Notes: generated by a model not told the origin, from the letters alone. Shown: positions 25,801 through 34,472, numbered from the stretch's first letter. The stretch: 64,000 nucleotides of DNA from CAYWYR01 sp964462685 (GCA_964462685.1 CAYWYR010000001.1:1-64000); one strand, 5' to 3'. Program-made: numbers and translations.

Positions 25801-28142
25801 CGGGTGAAAAAGTACTCGTAGGAAGCAGAGAGACACTTAGATGGATAGCCGTTGAATCAGGGAATATCAATATCGAATATTCTATCGATAACGGTACTAA
25901 TTGGATATCTATCGCCCAGAACTACCCTTCATCTGTCGGTTTCTATAACTGGATGGTACCAAATAGCCCTGGCACTCAAACAAAATTACGTATCTGGCAG
26001 ACAGAGGATTCTAACGTCGAAAGCATTTCGCAGTCATTTGAGATTACGGGCGTATCACTTTTATCGCCAAACGGCGGCGAAAGATGGCTGATAGGGACAG
26101 ACCGGAACATCACATGGAATCTTTCCGATAATAGCCGGGTTAAACTTGATTATTCTGTTGATGGTGGGAACAACTGGCGAATTATAGTTGCCGACCTTCC
26201 AGGAACGCCGTCAACTTATTCTTGGGATATACCCGAAAACGCATCTGAAAATGCCATAGTAAGGGTTACACTTCTCGGTGGCAGCCAAATGAGTGACAGA
26301 AGCGATAATCCGTTTTCCATCGTGGGTGATGGTATAGTTATAGCAACCCCTAACGGCGGCGAATCATGGCCGAGCGGATCGACCCAACAGATTACATGGT
26401 CTAGCAGAAACGTAGATTCTATTGCACTTGCATACACATATGACGGTGGTAGGATGTGGACTATGATTGATACAGTCGCAGCTTCTGATCTGTCATATAA
26501 CTGGACTTTACCTTCTAGTTCAACTTTGAAATATCTTGTAAGAGCTTTTGATATAAAAAGCCCGATAGTTGCTGATACTTCTGATAATTTCTTCGCTGTT
26601 ACAGGGGGTAGCGGTTTCGATGTGCCAGCCAATTGGGATGTTATCTCCCAAACGGGACTTTCATCCACTGTTATTATAGAGTCTGATGTATTCCCGATCG
26701 TAGCAGGTGATACTATTGAAGTAGGCGATGCAATAGGATTTTTCTACTACGATAACGGAATAGCTAAATGCGGTGGCTATGGGAAGTGGGATAATTCCAA
26801 TCTCGCTATAAATTTATGGGGCGATAATACACTTACATCTGCTAAAGACGGTTTCGGAATACGTGAAGATATCGAAGTAAGGGTTTGGGACGCTTCAGCG
26901 GCAAGAGAGTATTTTGGTACTGCCACATGGAACGGAAACAGTACCTTTACAACCAACTCTGTTTCAAATATCACAGCACTGACCACTAATCGCAGGCTCA
27001 CTATACCGATCACTTCCAATAGATGGCAGCTCGTTTCGAGCAATATCGTTCCTCCTGTTGATTCCATTGCCAATATATTGAGTCCTGTAAGAACTTTCTT
27101 ATCCTTTGCCAAAGATCAAGACGGCGCTTTCTATTATCCGGCAATAGATATCAATGATATCGAAGTGTGGGATATGCAAGAAGCGTATATGATTTACCTA
27201 TGGAGTACAAGAACCCTTACAATAGAAGGCGTTCCCGCTGTGGTACGCGATTATAGTTATGATTTCGATGCTATGAAATGGTATTTCATCGGATATCTTC
27301 CTCAGCAAGAGATGCCGATATCACAAGCTCTGGCTCCGATCAGCTCTCTGATTATGGTAAAAGATACCGATGGGAATATATACTACCCAGCTGAAGGTAT
27401 CAATAATATAACTAACATGTCTCCAGGCAATGGATATCAAATAATCTCAAGCCAGGATATCAATAACTTCCAGTATCCGTTCAATGCGGAACTTATTAGC
27501 GGTGGAGAGGCTTTTGATGAGTCTGGCGAGGATGAATGGTATTTTGATTTAGCTGCCGAAGCCACTGGCTCATCATCCGTGATAATTTTCCGATCCGATG
27601 ATATTTCCGCCGGCGATGAGGTAGCGGTTATGTATGGCGATATAATCTGCGGTAGGTCAGTTGTAAGTGCTGGTAAAGCAGCTATTACTGTATGGGGAGA
27701 CAACCCTGAGTCTGTTTCTGTCGATGGGGCTTTGCCGGGAGAAGTGCTAGACTTTAAGCTTTATGACGTATCGGAAAACTCTGAGAAAAATATAAAGATT
27801 AATTCAGCCAATAGCATCTTAAGCGGAGAAAACGCTGATATCGTACTTTATCAGCCAGAGTCGATAATACATGCCGAAGGAAGCGCGATCACTTCATCGG
27901 TTGCCCTGGAAATAAATAATGATATTGAGCTGTACCCTAATCCCGCAACAACTTCGATATCAATAACTGGTATAGAAGGTTTCTCTGAGATTGTGATATT
28001 GAATATGAAAGGTGAAGAGGTTCTCAGATCGAAAAACTCTCTAATCGATATTCAAGAACTGATAAGCGGGGTTTATATGGTGTCTGTTTATTCTGACACC
28101 GGAATTATAGGCCAAACAAAATTCCAGGTCTCAGGCAAATAA
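22869..28142 (+). CDS. Giant T9SS surface protein with Ycf48-like and NGGE-type Ig-like repeats
   Basis: A 1757-residue exported protein. The ATG at 22869 is used because it directly starts the signal peptide (about 1-30, ending EAVANT). Residues about 30-320 carry Ycf48/BNR-like propeller repeats of the form VGxxGxLxRTxNGGxSW. Then about ten tandem beta-domains of 85-95 residues follow, each opening with a version of (T/S)PNGGE and containing IxWxS...I.I.YSxDxGxxW. Residues about 1255-1670 hold a repeated non-NGGE region (two VIIxSDxxxAGDxxxV blocks). The last about 75 residues are a type A T9SS sorting domain (LYPNPATTSISI ... GVYMVSVYSDTG). A role in adhesion or surface structure is likely but inferred. 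Confidence 0.88.
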   Translation: MNGSLKNTALSFIILMAFILSPLNEAVANTWANVSSGVTQNLLSVSSVRDNNVFVAVGSSGTIARSDDYGATWSAIQSNTINNINDVSLSAGNRGYIVGDNGLLRTTNDQGQTWTVLNSQTNKRLNAVHSKGADTVVFAGNDGYLAISYDSGANFTPLASNTSDELYNIGYFGENGYIVGNNGRLIRSINGGANWFTVQSVTTNALRDIGFFDANIGIAVGASGTLIRTINGGTSWSVISSGTTQDITSLSIDRARRTATATLSNGSILRTTDAGSSWTVSTTSTTSRLNSVSFADSQNGIAVGAGGSIIATGNGQPPGLVSIIAPITGQYLVSNKSLPIRWSSQNIDSLHISYSLDDGASWARVAKVRASQGIHNWTVPVADNENARIKLSSTVDSTRNAISGRFIIKEYRLTLVTPNGGESLPGGANAQVSWLSDNISNINIEFSTDNGTSWNILGNSIPAAQGNTTVTLPLAGTSDGRIRISSSDNSQRNDMSDASFTVVGPEINILTPVASESWSAGETRNISWNSVSVNRLKIEYSVDGGTNWQTIAPAVAASNNTFSWTVPNMPTNNAKIRLTDTLNPTIRSVSSEFTINRFPINLTSPNGGEVIKSGTDFPITWTSSFIQSIDIAYSIDNGNRWQTIADNVSASSGTFNWSVPEIITGSLKVRIRNSNDSLNLDISDNNASVSGIRIIDPVDGKLIIKDQDPFYLSINWESIGVDNVNVVMDATAGRTVIASNLPAANTVAATFTNVTTEEISIKVFSTLDSTIQSTSNVRIGVPVAEVIYPNGGEYLGQGRIERLRFSSEFTEKVDLKYFDGTNEYVIAADIDPANGTFDWTVPTVLSNSVVFRIYNTQNGQLLDESDNVFTITDEKITVLTPNGGELFFPSERHLISWDANSASFVDIEYITRNGNRADTFSIATRQPVVPSGMNWIVPNTPGEEVSLIIKDSDKPGIYDTTDAPLKLAGIKLTSFENTGEKVLVGSRETLRWIAVESGNINIEYSIDNGTNWISIAQNYPSSVGFYNWMVPNSPGTQTKLRIWQTEDSNVESISQSFEITGVSLLSPNGGERWLIGTDRNITWNLSDNSRVKLDYSVDGGNNWRIIVADLPGTPSTYSWDIPENASENAIVRVTLLGGSQMSDRSDNPFSIVGDGIVIATPNGGESWPSGSTQQITWSSRNVDSIALAYTYDGGRMWTMIDTVAASDLSYNWTLPSSSTLKYLVRAFDIKSPIVADTSDNFFAVTGGSGFDVPANWDVISQTGLSSTVIIESDVFPIVAGDTIEVGDAIGFFYYDNGIAKCGGYGKWDNSNLAINLWGDNTLTSAKDGFGIREDIEVRVWDASAAREYFGTATWNGNSTFTTNSVSNITALTTNRRLTIPITSNRWQLVSSNIVPPVDSIANILSPVRTFLSFAKDQDGAFYYPAIDINDIEVWDMQEAYMIYLWSTRTLTIEGVPAVVRDYSYDFDAMKWYFIGYLPQQEMPISQALAPISSLIMVKDTDGNIYYPAEGINNITNMSPGNGYQIISSQDINNFQYPFNAELISGGEAFDESGEDEWYFDLAAEATGSSSVIIFRSDDISAGDEVAVMYGDIICGRSVVSAGKAAITVWGDNPESVSVDGALPGEVLDFKLYDVSENSEKNIKINSANSILSGENADIVLYQPESIIHAEGSAITSSVALEINNDIELYPNPATTSISITGIEGFSEIVILNMKGEEVLRSKNSLIDIQELISGVYMVSVYSDTGIIGQTKFQVSGK

Positions 28143-28162
28143 AAGCTTATCATTCATAAAGC

Positions 28163-28188
28163 AAAAGGCGGGCTAGTCGCCCGCCCCT
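28163..28188. terminator. Convergent terminator between the giant protein gene and pdxB
   Basis: A 7-bp GC-rich stem (GGCGGGC at 28167-28173, GCCCGCC at 28179-28185) with a 5-base loop. On the minus strand a TTTT run follows, on the plus strand only CCTTCTT, so it should work mainly for pdxB. Confidence 0.8.
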
Positions 28189-28223
28189 TCTTGCTTAATA
28201 TTATATCCAGCTTAGATATCTAT

Positions 28224-29309
28224 CTAGGGGATAAGGCTTTCATATCGAATAGGATACTCTTTTCTCAATCGATCAAATCCTTTCTTCCTTTCCTCTGGTT
28301 CCAGATTGCTTAGCGATAGAAGATTCTGTGAGTCTGTATCGAATTTCCTTCTTTCCTCAAGCACAGTGAATAGCTCATCGTGCGAATCAAAGTTATTGAT
28401 AGCTATTACTTCTGGTGCGTTTTCCAAATCAAACGCGCTAAAATCTGGCTGGTAAGATGAATGCTCCTGAAAGAGTTCGGCCACGGCCTTGGCGCCGCCA
28501 ACTTTCCCCTGTGCTGAGTAAGCGCCGATATGTGCCGTGGATAGCATACATTCCCTTGCCAGTTCGGGATGGAAATCTGGTTCGTTCTCCCAAACATCAA
28601 TGGCGAAAACAATATCGTTTTTCCTTAATGATTCCAATGCGGCAGCTTCATCTAGTATTTTTCCGCGCGAAGAATGTATGAATAGTGACCCTTTTTTAAT
28701 CTTGCCCAGCCAGTCACTATCGAACCATCCAGCCGTAGGGTGATCAGCATCTGTGGATAAGGGTATATGGTTGGTTATAATATCACATGAACCAAAAATA
28801 TCTTCTACTTTACCATATTTTACATAGTTTGGGAACTCATAGCCCTCAGCCTTCAAAAGAGAGTCATTGACTAACACCTCCATACCGAGATCGCTGAAAT
28901 ACTTTGCTACTTTGGAGCCGATATATCCAAAACCTATTACCCCGGACTTTAGGTTTCTTAAATCAAGGCCTTTGCTTTTGGCGTATTTCAAAGCGGCGTA
29001 AACAGGATACTCAGCTACGGAGTTTGAGTTTGCCCCCCCCGCGGATACTGCTTTAATATTAGTTCTTTCAAGATAGTCCCAGTCAAAGTGATCCGTACCC
29101 GCAGTAGCGGTGGCTACAAACTCTACCTGTGTACCAGCCAGTAGCTCTTCGTCTACCTTTGTTGTCGATCTGACAAAAAGATACTTACAAAACTTGTCCT
29201 TGAGAGTTTTGTTAGTTAGCTCTCTGCCTGAGAATGTATCTATATCTAAGCCCTCGATACATTTTAATGCCTCTTTCAGTCTCGGAATATTCTGATCTAT
29301 GAGTATCAT
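28224..29309 (-). CDS. pdxB: Erythronate-4-phosphate dehydrogenase
   Basis: A 361-residue D-2-hydroxyacid dehydrogenase that oxidises 4-phospho-erythronate, the second step of the DXP-dependent pyridoxal-phosphate route. The N-terminus MILIDQNIP and the segment VEFVATATAGTDHFD are typical of PdxB and not of generic SerA-type enzymes. NAD motif GFGYIG is at 126-131; catalytic Arg215 (HSSRGK), Glu243 (WENEP) and His260 (STAHIGAYS) are all present. It follows a small gene by 11 bases on the same strand. Other pdx genes are not in the window. Confidence 0.93.
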   Translation of the reverse strand: MILIDQNIPRLKEALKCIEGLDIDTFSGRELTNKTLKDKFCKYLFVRSTTKVDEELLAGTQVEFVATATAGTDHFDWDYLERTNIKAVSAGGANSNSVAEYPVYAALKYAKSKGLDLRNLKSGVIGFGYIGSKVAKYFSDLGMEVLVNDSLLKAEGYEFPNYVKYGKVEDIFGSCDIITNHIPLSTDADHPTAGWFDSDWLGKIKKGSLFIHSSRGKILDEAAALESLRKNDIVFAIDVWENEPDFHPELARECMLSTAHIGAYSAQGKVGGAKAVAELFQEHSSYQPDFSAFDLENAPEVIAINNFDSHDELFTVLEERRKFDTDSQNLLSLSNLEPEERKKGFDRLRKEYPIRYESLIP

Positions 29310-29320
29310 TTCATCACCTT

Positions 29321-29581
29321 TTATGCTAGCCGTATCTGCTGGCGATTAGGATTGTGGTCCACCAGATCGGCTGGCCATTTAAATTTGATAGTTATCTGCG
29401 TAGTCTCATCCTTAGGATAGTCTTTGTAAAACTCGGTAATAGCTTTTCTCACGCCTTCTTTGATCTGTTCAAAGTCTTTACCTTTTGTTCCGACGTCTAT
29501 GTGGTCACAATACGCCGATAGACCGTCATTTTCCTTTGCTATCTTAAAATACAGCTCGTTTACTATAATTTCGTTTTTCAT
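29321..29581 (-). CDS. Small conserved-looking protein upstream of pdxB
   Basis: An 86-residue soluble protein without leader or membrane segment. The alternation of strands and helix (EGVRKAITEFYKDYP) suggests a small alpha/beta fold resembling HicB-type or DUF1902-type partial RNase H folds, but this is weak. It ends 11 bases before pdxB, so it is probably co-transcribed with it. No toxin gene is adjacent, which argues against a HicAB pair. Confidence 0.6.
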   Translation of the reverse strand: MKNEIIVNELYFKIAKENDGLSAYCDHIDVGTKGKDFEQIKEGVRKAITEFYKDYPKDETTQITIKFKWPADLVDHNPNRQQIRLA

Positions 29582-29682
29582 CTGCCTTTACTTTTAGTTT
29601 TTATCTGCGATACGAATATAATATATATGTACTTATCGTATCTTAGCAATCTGTACAAGCATATAAAAAAGCAAAAAGGTTA

Positions 29683-31665
29683 ATGCCAGCAATCCAGTTT
29701 GATACCAATGGTTTTGATAAAGATGAACTCATAGATCTTTACAAAAGAATATTATATCCCCGAATGATAGAAGAACGAATGCTTTCGCTTCTTCGGCAGA
29801 ACAAAATCTCCAAATGGTTTTCAGGTATTGGGCAGGAAGCCATAAGCGCTGCCGTAGCCTACGCTATGGAAGCTGATGAGTTTGTCCTGCCAATGCATAG
29901 GAATCTAGGCATATTCACTGGCCGTGGTTTTCCTTTGGACAGGCTTGTGGCTCAGTGGCAGGGAAAGCTGGAAGGATATACAAAAGGTAGGGATAGATCA
30001 TTCCACTTTGGGTATTTACCTAAAAAAACAGTAGGTATGATAAGTCATCTCGGCCCACAACTCGGCATTGCAGATGGCCTGGCCCTTGCTGAAAAGCTTA
30101 AAAATACCGGCAAAATAGTACTCGGCATAACAGGAGACGGCGGAACGAGCGAAGGAGACTTCCATGAAGCTGTAAATGTGGCTTCGGTTTGGGGGCTGCC
30201 GGTTATATTTCTGATAGAAAACAACGGTTATGGTCTATCTACCCCCAGCAGCGAACAGTTCTCCATGGCATCTTTCACAGATAAATGCAACGGCTACGGT
30301 ATCAGTGGGGCAAGTGTAGATGGCAATAATATCCTTGATATGGTAAATGCCATCAATAAAGCTAAGCAAAATATCAAAGAAACCGGAAAACCTTACATCT
30401 TAGAGTGCAATACATTCAGGATGCGCGGGCATGAAGAATCCAGCGGTACCAAGTATATACCAAAAGAACAGATGGAGAAATGGGCTCGGCTCGATCCCCT
30501 TGCCAACTTTGAAGAGCACCTCATCCAAGAAAAGACGCTCACAAAAGCAAATACCATTAATATCCGTGCTGCATTTTCGGTAGAGATCGATGCTGATATC
30601 GAGAAAGGATTTGAAGGTACTGAGCCAAAAGGCGACCTTAAAGCCGAGTTGCAAGATATCTTCTCAGACTATGAATATGTAGTACATCAGCAAAGTTCAG
30701 AAACGCAAGAAATGCGTTTTGTTGATGCCATATCTGATGGACTGGAGCAAGCCCTCATCAAACATGATAATCTGATACTGATGGGGCAGGATATTGCTGA
30801 CTATGGTGGCGTGTTCAAAGTAACAGATGGATTCGTAGATAAATTCGGAAGAGATAGGATACGAAATACCCCGCTTTGCGAATCCGCTATAATCGGCTCG
30901 GCTCTCGGTCTATCGATGCAAGGCTATAAAGCCATGGTAGAAATGCAGTTCAGTGATTTTGTAACCTGTGGCTTCAATCAAATAGTAAACAATCTTGCAA
31001 AGCTACATTACAGATGGGGTGAAAATGCTGATGTTGTTATTAGAATGCCTTCGGGTGCTGGGGTAGGTGCGGGGCCTTTCCATAGCCAGACAACCGAAGG
31101 TTGGTTCACTCACGTACCCGGCCTGAAAATTATTTACCCTTCAACCCCTGAAGATGCCAAAGGTCTGCTTTGCGAGGCTTTCAATGACCCTAACCCCGTT
31201 CTATTCTTTGAGCATAAATATCTTTACAGATCAATCAAAAACGATGTACCTAAGGGTTATTATACCTTACCTATTGGTAAAGCTAAGATAGAGACCGAAG
31301 GTGAAAAAGCTACTATCCTGACTTATGGACTCGGCGTGCATTGGGCAAAAAAACTAAACAATGAGAAAAATCTGAATTGCGAGATAATAGATTTGAGAAC
31401 GTTAGTGCCACTCGACTGGGAAACTATTCTAAAATCAATCATCAAGACTAACAGATGTCTGGTTCTTCATGAAGCTACCACGACTGGTGGGTATGGAGCC
31501 GAACTTGCAGCTTTGGTAGGTGAAAAGCTCTTCAAACACTTGGATGCACCAGTGATGAGGCTTGGTGCGCCGGATATGCCTGTACCTTTCTCAAAAAACT
31601 TAGAAAAAATATATCTTGCGGATAATCAGTTGGAAGACAAACTTATAGAGCTGATAAACTGGTAG
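29683..31665 (+). CDS. 2-oxoacid dehydrogenase E1, fused alpha and beta subunits
   Basis: A 660-residue thiamine-diphosphate enzyme that decarboxylates a 2-oxoacid and passes the acyl group to an E2 lipoyl domain. Residues 1-325 are E1-alpha, with the TPP motif GDGGTSEGDFHEA (151-163) ending in NN (180-181). Residues 345-660 are E1-beta, with the transketolase-type pyrimidine domain and the C-terminal fold around RLGAPDMPVPFS. The fused form is common in Bacteroidota and is usually annotated as branched-chain or pyruvate-type E1; the actual substrate is not clear. No E2 or E3 gene is adjacent. A CDF-like gene follows after 10 bases. Confidence 0.9.
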   Translation: MPAIQFDTNGFDKDELIDLYKRILYPRMIEERMLSLLRQNKISKWFSGIGQEAISAAVAYAMEADEFVLPMHRNLGIFTGRGFPLDRLVAQWQGKLEGYTKGRDRSFHFGYLPKKTVGMISHLGPQLGIADGLALAEKLKNTGKIVLGITGDGGTSEGDFHEAVNVASVWGLPVIFLIENNGYGLSTPSSEQFSMASFTDKCNGYGISGASVDGNNILDMVNAINKAKQNIKETGKPYILECNTFRMRGHEESSGTKYIPKEQMEKWARLDPLANFEEHLIQEKTLTKANTINIRAAFSVEIDADIEKGFEGTEPKGDLKAELQDIFSDYEYVVHQQSSETQEMRFVDAISDGLEQALIKHDNLILMGQDIADYGGVFKVTDGFVDKFGRDRIRNTPLCESAIIGSALGLSMQGYKAMVEMQFSDFVTCGFNQIVNNLAKLHYRWGENADVVIRMPSGAGVGAGPFHSQTTEGWFTHVPGLKIIYPSTPEDAKGLLCEAFNDPNPVLFFEHKYLYRSIKNDVPKGYYTLPIGKAKIETEGEKATILTYGLGVHWAKKLNNEKNLNCEIIDLRTLVPLDWETILKSIIKTNRCLVLHEATTTGGYGAELAALVGEKLFKHLDAPVMRLGAPDMPVPFSKNLEKIYLADNQLEDKLIELINW

Positions 31666-31675
31666 GGCAGATTAT

Positions 31676-32341
31676 ATGAATCAGGAAATACAAACAAAAA
31701 CTATCGAAGCGGCCGATGGGCATAACTCACTTTATAAGAAAGCATGGTGGCTAGCGGTAATAACTATCGGTTATAATATAATTGAAGGCCTTGTTTCCAC
31801 TATTATGGGTGCGGAAGATGAAAGTCTTGCCCTTTTCGGGTTTGGCTTGGATAGTTTTATCGAAGTGATATCGGGTGCGGGCATACTTTATATGATCCGA
31901 AGGATTACCAAAAATCCGAGCTCAGATAAAAGCCCATTTGAGAAAACCGCTCTCAGAATTACGGGGGTAGCCTTTTATTTACTTGGTGCTGGTCTTATAG
32001 TTACAGGGATTTACAATATCTATTCCGGTGCTACACCTGAAAATACTACCGCTGGCCTAGTGATATCGATACTCTCGATTTTAACTATGCTCATTATCTA
32101 CAAGCAGAAGCTGTCAACAGGCGAAAAGCTGGGTTCTAAACCTATTATAGCAGATGCGAAATGTACAAAGGTGTGTCTTTATATGTCATATATTCTTCTG
32201 ATAAGCAGCTTCTTATACTGGGCATTCGGGCTTATGTATGTTGATAGTATAGCTGCTATTGCTTTAGCATATTACTCAATTAAGGAAGGCAAGGAAAGCT
32301 TCGACAAAATAAAAGGAATAGAATGCGATGATTGTTGCTGA
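31676..32341 (+). CDS. CDF-like cation transporter (short form)
   Basis: A 221-residue membrane protein with about six hydrophobic segments. The pattern SLALFGFGLDSFIEV in the second helix and ADAKCTKVC in the fifth-helix region correspond to the two metal-site helices of cation diffusion facilitators (HxxxD and similar), in the short branch that lacks the cytosolic C-terminal domain. The tail ends CDDCC, a plausible metal-binding cysteine cluster. It likely exports a divalent metal; which one is unknown. It starts 10 bases after the E1 gene with AGGG upstream, so they share a transcript without obvious functional link. Confidence 0.72.
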   Translation: MNQEIQTKTIEAADGHNSLYKKAWWLAVITIGYNIIEGLVSTIMGAEDESLALFGFGLDSFIEVISGAGILYMIRRITKNPSSDKSPFEKTALRITGVAFYLLGAGLIVTGIYNIYSGATPENTTAGLVISILSILTMLIIYKQKLSTGEKLGSKPIIADAKCTKVCLYMSYILLISSFLYWAFGLMYVDSIAAIALAYYSIKEGKESFDKIKGIECDDCC

Positions 32342-32438
32342 GCTCTTTAGCTTCAATATCCTTGAAAAGTCATAATAAATTTTATCTCTTAATGATCTCA
32401 TAATAACCCATCAATACTGAAAACGTGATTTCTATACT

Positions 32439-32446
32439 TATCTTTG
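32439..32446 (+). promoter_or_regulatory. Possible -7 element for serS
   Basis: TATCTTTG fits TAnnTTTG and lies 41 bases before the serS ATG. No convincing -33 TTTG. Confidence 0.4.
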
Positions 32447-32487
32447 TTTATTAAAATATACACAAAAATCAAACTGTATCTACTATT

Positions 32488-33747
32488 ATGATCGATATCA
32501 AACACCTCCGAGAAAATCCTGATTTATATAAGGCTAACTCACAAGCTAAAAATACCAAAGTAGATATTGATTCAATTCTAAACCTGGATGAGGCTCGCCG
32601 TCAGAACATTCAGGAAGTTGAGCAGCTAAAAGCACAGCGTAATGAAGCCAGCCGTGCTATCGGGGAGGCCAAAAAGCGTAAAGAAGACGCTTCGGAAGCG
32701 ATTGCCGCTACAAAAAAAATCGGCGAGCAAATCAAATCTCTCGATGATAAGCTTAAAGAAATCGAGCAGCAGATGCAGAACCATATCCTTTGCATTCCTA
32801 ATCTTATGGAAGAGGATGTACCTAAAGGCCGCACCGAAAACGACAATAAGACTATCCGAGAAAACGGCCAGCCCACTGAAAGCAAATCTGGTCTCAATCA
32901 TATAGAAATAGGCAAAAAGCTCGGGATCCTTGATTTTGAAAGGGGAGCGAAAGTTTCTGGAGCAGGCTTTGTGTACTACAAAGGTAGAGGAGCAGCACTC
33001 GAACGAGCGCTTATTAACTGGTTCTTATCTGAACATACCAAAAATGGCTATGAGGAAGTCTGGTCTCCGTTTATAGTCAACGAAGACTCTATGAGAGGTA
33101 CAGGCCAGTTGCCCAAAATGGAAGAGGATATGTATCATGCTCCTGAGGATAATCTTTACCTTATACCGACCGCCGAAGTCCCTCTGACCAACTTCCACCG
33201 TGATGAGATGCTTAACCCTAAGGAGCTGACTATAAAGTACTGTGGTTACTCTCCGTGTTTCAGGCGAGAAGCCGGTAGCCACGGGAAGGACGTTCACGGA
33301 CTGCTAAGGGTGCATCAGTTCAATAAAGTAGAGCTCCTGAAATTCAGCAAGCCTGAAGATTCACCTCAAGAGCTAGAATCGCTTACTTCAGATGCGGAAA
33401 GTCTCTTGAAGAAGCTTGATCTGCCATACAGGGTACTGCTTTTATGTGAGGGCGATACATCTTTCGCTTCAGCCAAAACTTATGATCTCGAAGTCTGGAC
33501 CCCAGGCGAGAAAAGCTGGCTTGAGGTATCATCATGTTCCGACTTTAGGGATTTTCAGGCAAGGCGTGCTAACATCAGGTTCAAAAGAGCTGCCGACGAA
33601 AAGCCAGAACATGTTCATACTCTAAACGGATCAGGCCTTGCGACCCCTAGAATACTAGTAGCGATAATCGAAACGTTCTTTGACGGTGAAAAAATCATCG
33701 TCCCAGAAGTATTGCGGCCTTTCACCGGCTTTGATGAGATATCATAA
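32488..33747 (+). CDS. serS: Seryl-tRNA synthetase
   Basis: A 419-residue class II synthetase charging tRNA-Ser. The N-terminal antiparallel coiled coil (about 25-105, rich in Glu, Lys and Ala) binds the long variable arm of tRNA-Ser. Class II motif 2 FRREAGSHGKDVHGLLRVHQ begins near 257 and motif 3 with the SSCSDFRDFQARR block near 347; the C-terminal TLNGSGLATPR block is present. Size is normal. paaD follows after 68 bases on the same strand. Confidence 0.98.
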   Translation: MIDIKHLRENPDLYKANSQAKNTKVDIDSILNLDEARRQNIQEVEQLKAQRNEASRAIGEAKKRKEDASEAIAATKKIGEQIKSLDDKLKEIEQQMQNHILCIPNLMEEDVPKGRTENDNKTIRENGQPTESKSGLNHIEIGKKLGILDFERGAKVSGAGFVYYKGRGAALERALINWFLSEHTKNGYEEVWSPFIVNEDSMRGTGQLPKMEEDMYHAPEDNLYLIPTAEVPLTNFHRDEMLNPKELTIKYCGYSPCFRREAGSHGKDVHGLLRVHQFNKVELLKFSKPEDSPQELESLTSDAESLLKKLDLPYRVLLLCEGDTSFASAKTYDLEVWTPGEKSWLEVSSCSDFRDFQARRANIRFKRAADEKPEHVHTLNGSGLATPRILVAIIETFFDGEKIIVPEVLRPFTGFDEIS

Positions 33748-33815
33748 TAAAGAAATGCTAAGGCTATTAGTAAACTGAATTAAACAGAATCAGCTCTTTC
33801 ATCGTTATAAGTTAT

Positions 33816-34334
33816 ATGAGCGATATTACTATAACCAAAGAGTTCACCAAGGAAGAGATATACCGTCTTTTAGAAGACGTTAAGGATCCCGAAATCCCTA
33901 TAATGTCTGTTATAGATATGGCTATAGTACGCAACGTCGCCATCAAGGACGGGCGTACTATGGTATTCATAACTCCCACATATTCGGGCTGCCCCGCAAT
34001 GAGAGAGATAGAAGATGCCATAAAGCGACATCTGACTGACAAAGGCGCTCCGGATGTAAGAGTAGTCACCGTTCTTTCCCCAGCCTGGACTACCGATTGG
34101 ATGAGCGATGAAGCAAAGGCAAAGCTTAAAAAATCAGGTATTGCGCCCCCTCAAGGCAGTTCAGAAGACAACGAAGATCCTTTTGAGATAATCACATCAG
34201 ATAGGGTAGTGAAATGCCCGTATTGCGAAAGTGAAAACACAAGGCTCGAAAGCGAGTTCGGATCTACCGCCTGCAAATCACTGTATCACTGCGAAAACTG
34301 CGGCACACCTTTCGATTACTTTAAGTGCCACTGA
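33816..34334 (+). CDS. paaD: PaaD-type DUF59/MIP18 protein
   Basis: A 172-residue protein. Residues 10-100 are a DUF59/MIP18 domain (DPEIPIMSVIDMAIVR, 24-39, and SGCPAM around Cys59), the fold used in Fe-S cluster assembly factors. Residues 130-172 are a C-terminal zinc ribbon with CxxC pairs (Cys134/137, Cys159/162) plus Cys153 and Cys171, in the arrangement FGSTACKSLYHCENCGTPFD that is characteristic of PaaD, the accessory subunit of phenylacetyl-CoA epoxygenase PaaABCE. None of paaABCE is in the window, so it may serve another cluster-assembly role. Confidence 0.85.
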   Translation: MSDITITKEFTKEEIYRLLEDVKDPEIPIMSVIDMAIVRNVAIKDGRTMVFITPTYSGCPAMREIEDAIKRHLTDKGAPDVRVVTVLSPAWTTDWMSDEAKAKLKKSGIAPPQGSSEDNEDPFEIITSDRVVKCPYCESENTRLESEFGSTACKSLYHCENCGTPFDYFKCH

Positions 34335-34376
34335 TATAATATATCAGCTACTGCGTGTGATTCTGATCAAACACAC
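34331..34376. promoter_or_regulatory. Two dyads upstream of the metal-uptake operon
   Basis: The first, CTGATATA-A-TATATCAG (34331-34347), overlaps the paaD stop codon. Its inner 15 bases match the 7-1-7 Fur-box pattern TGATAAT-N-ATTATCA at 10 of 14 fixed positions. The second (34355-34376) is a symmetric dyad, GTGTG-A-TT on the left and AA-A-CACAC on the right, around CTGATC; it could also be a weak paaD terminator. Confidence 0.45.
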
Positions 34377-34421
34377 ACTTTGTTACATAATCCAATCCTA
34401 AAAGATAACGGTAGGCACTCT

Positions 34422-34460
34422 ATTTATATTTGTACTCAATCTTATTGTTCAAATATAAAT
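34422..34460 (+). promoter_or_regulatory. Perfect 11-bp dyad over the operon's -7 element
   Basis: ATTTATATTTG (34422-34432) and CAAATATAAAT (34450-34460) are perfect inverted repeats 17 bases apart. The left arm contains TATATTTG (34425-34432), matching the -7 consensus TAnnTTTG, and the right arm ends 12 bases before the ATG. A repressor bound here would block initiation; a metal-responsive regulator is the natural guess. No -33 TTTG was found. Confidence 0.55.
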
Positions 34461-34472
34461 CTATCTTATATC

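Noticed and set aside
24260..25870. Long minus-strand ORFs (239 and 290 codons) inside the giant surface-protein gene
   Set aside because: They mirror the repeated codons of the plus-strand gene and look like no known protein.
22869..28142. CRISPR-like or DNA-level tandem repeats
   Set aside because: Repetition is at the protein level (NGGE domains); the DNA differs between copies, without constant repeats or spacers.
29321..29581. HicB-type antitoxin
   Set aside because: No HicA-like partner is adjacent and the gene is linked to pdxB, so a toxin-antitoxin call is not supported.
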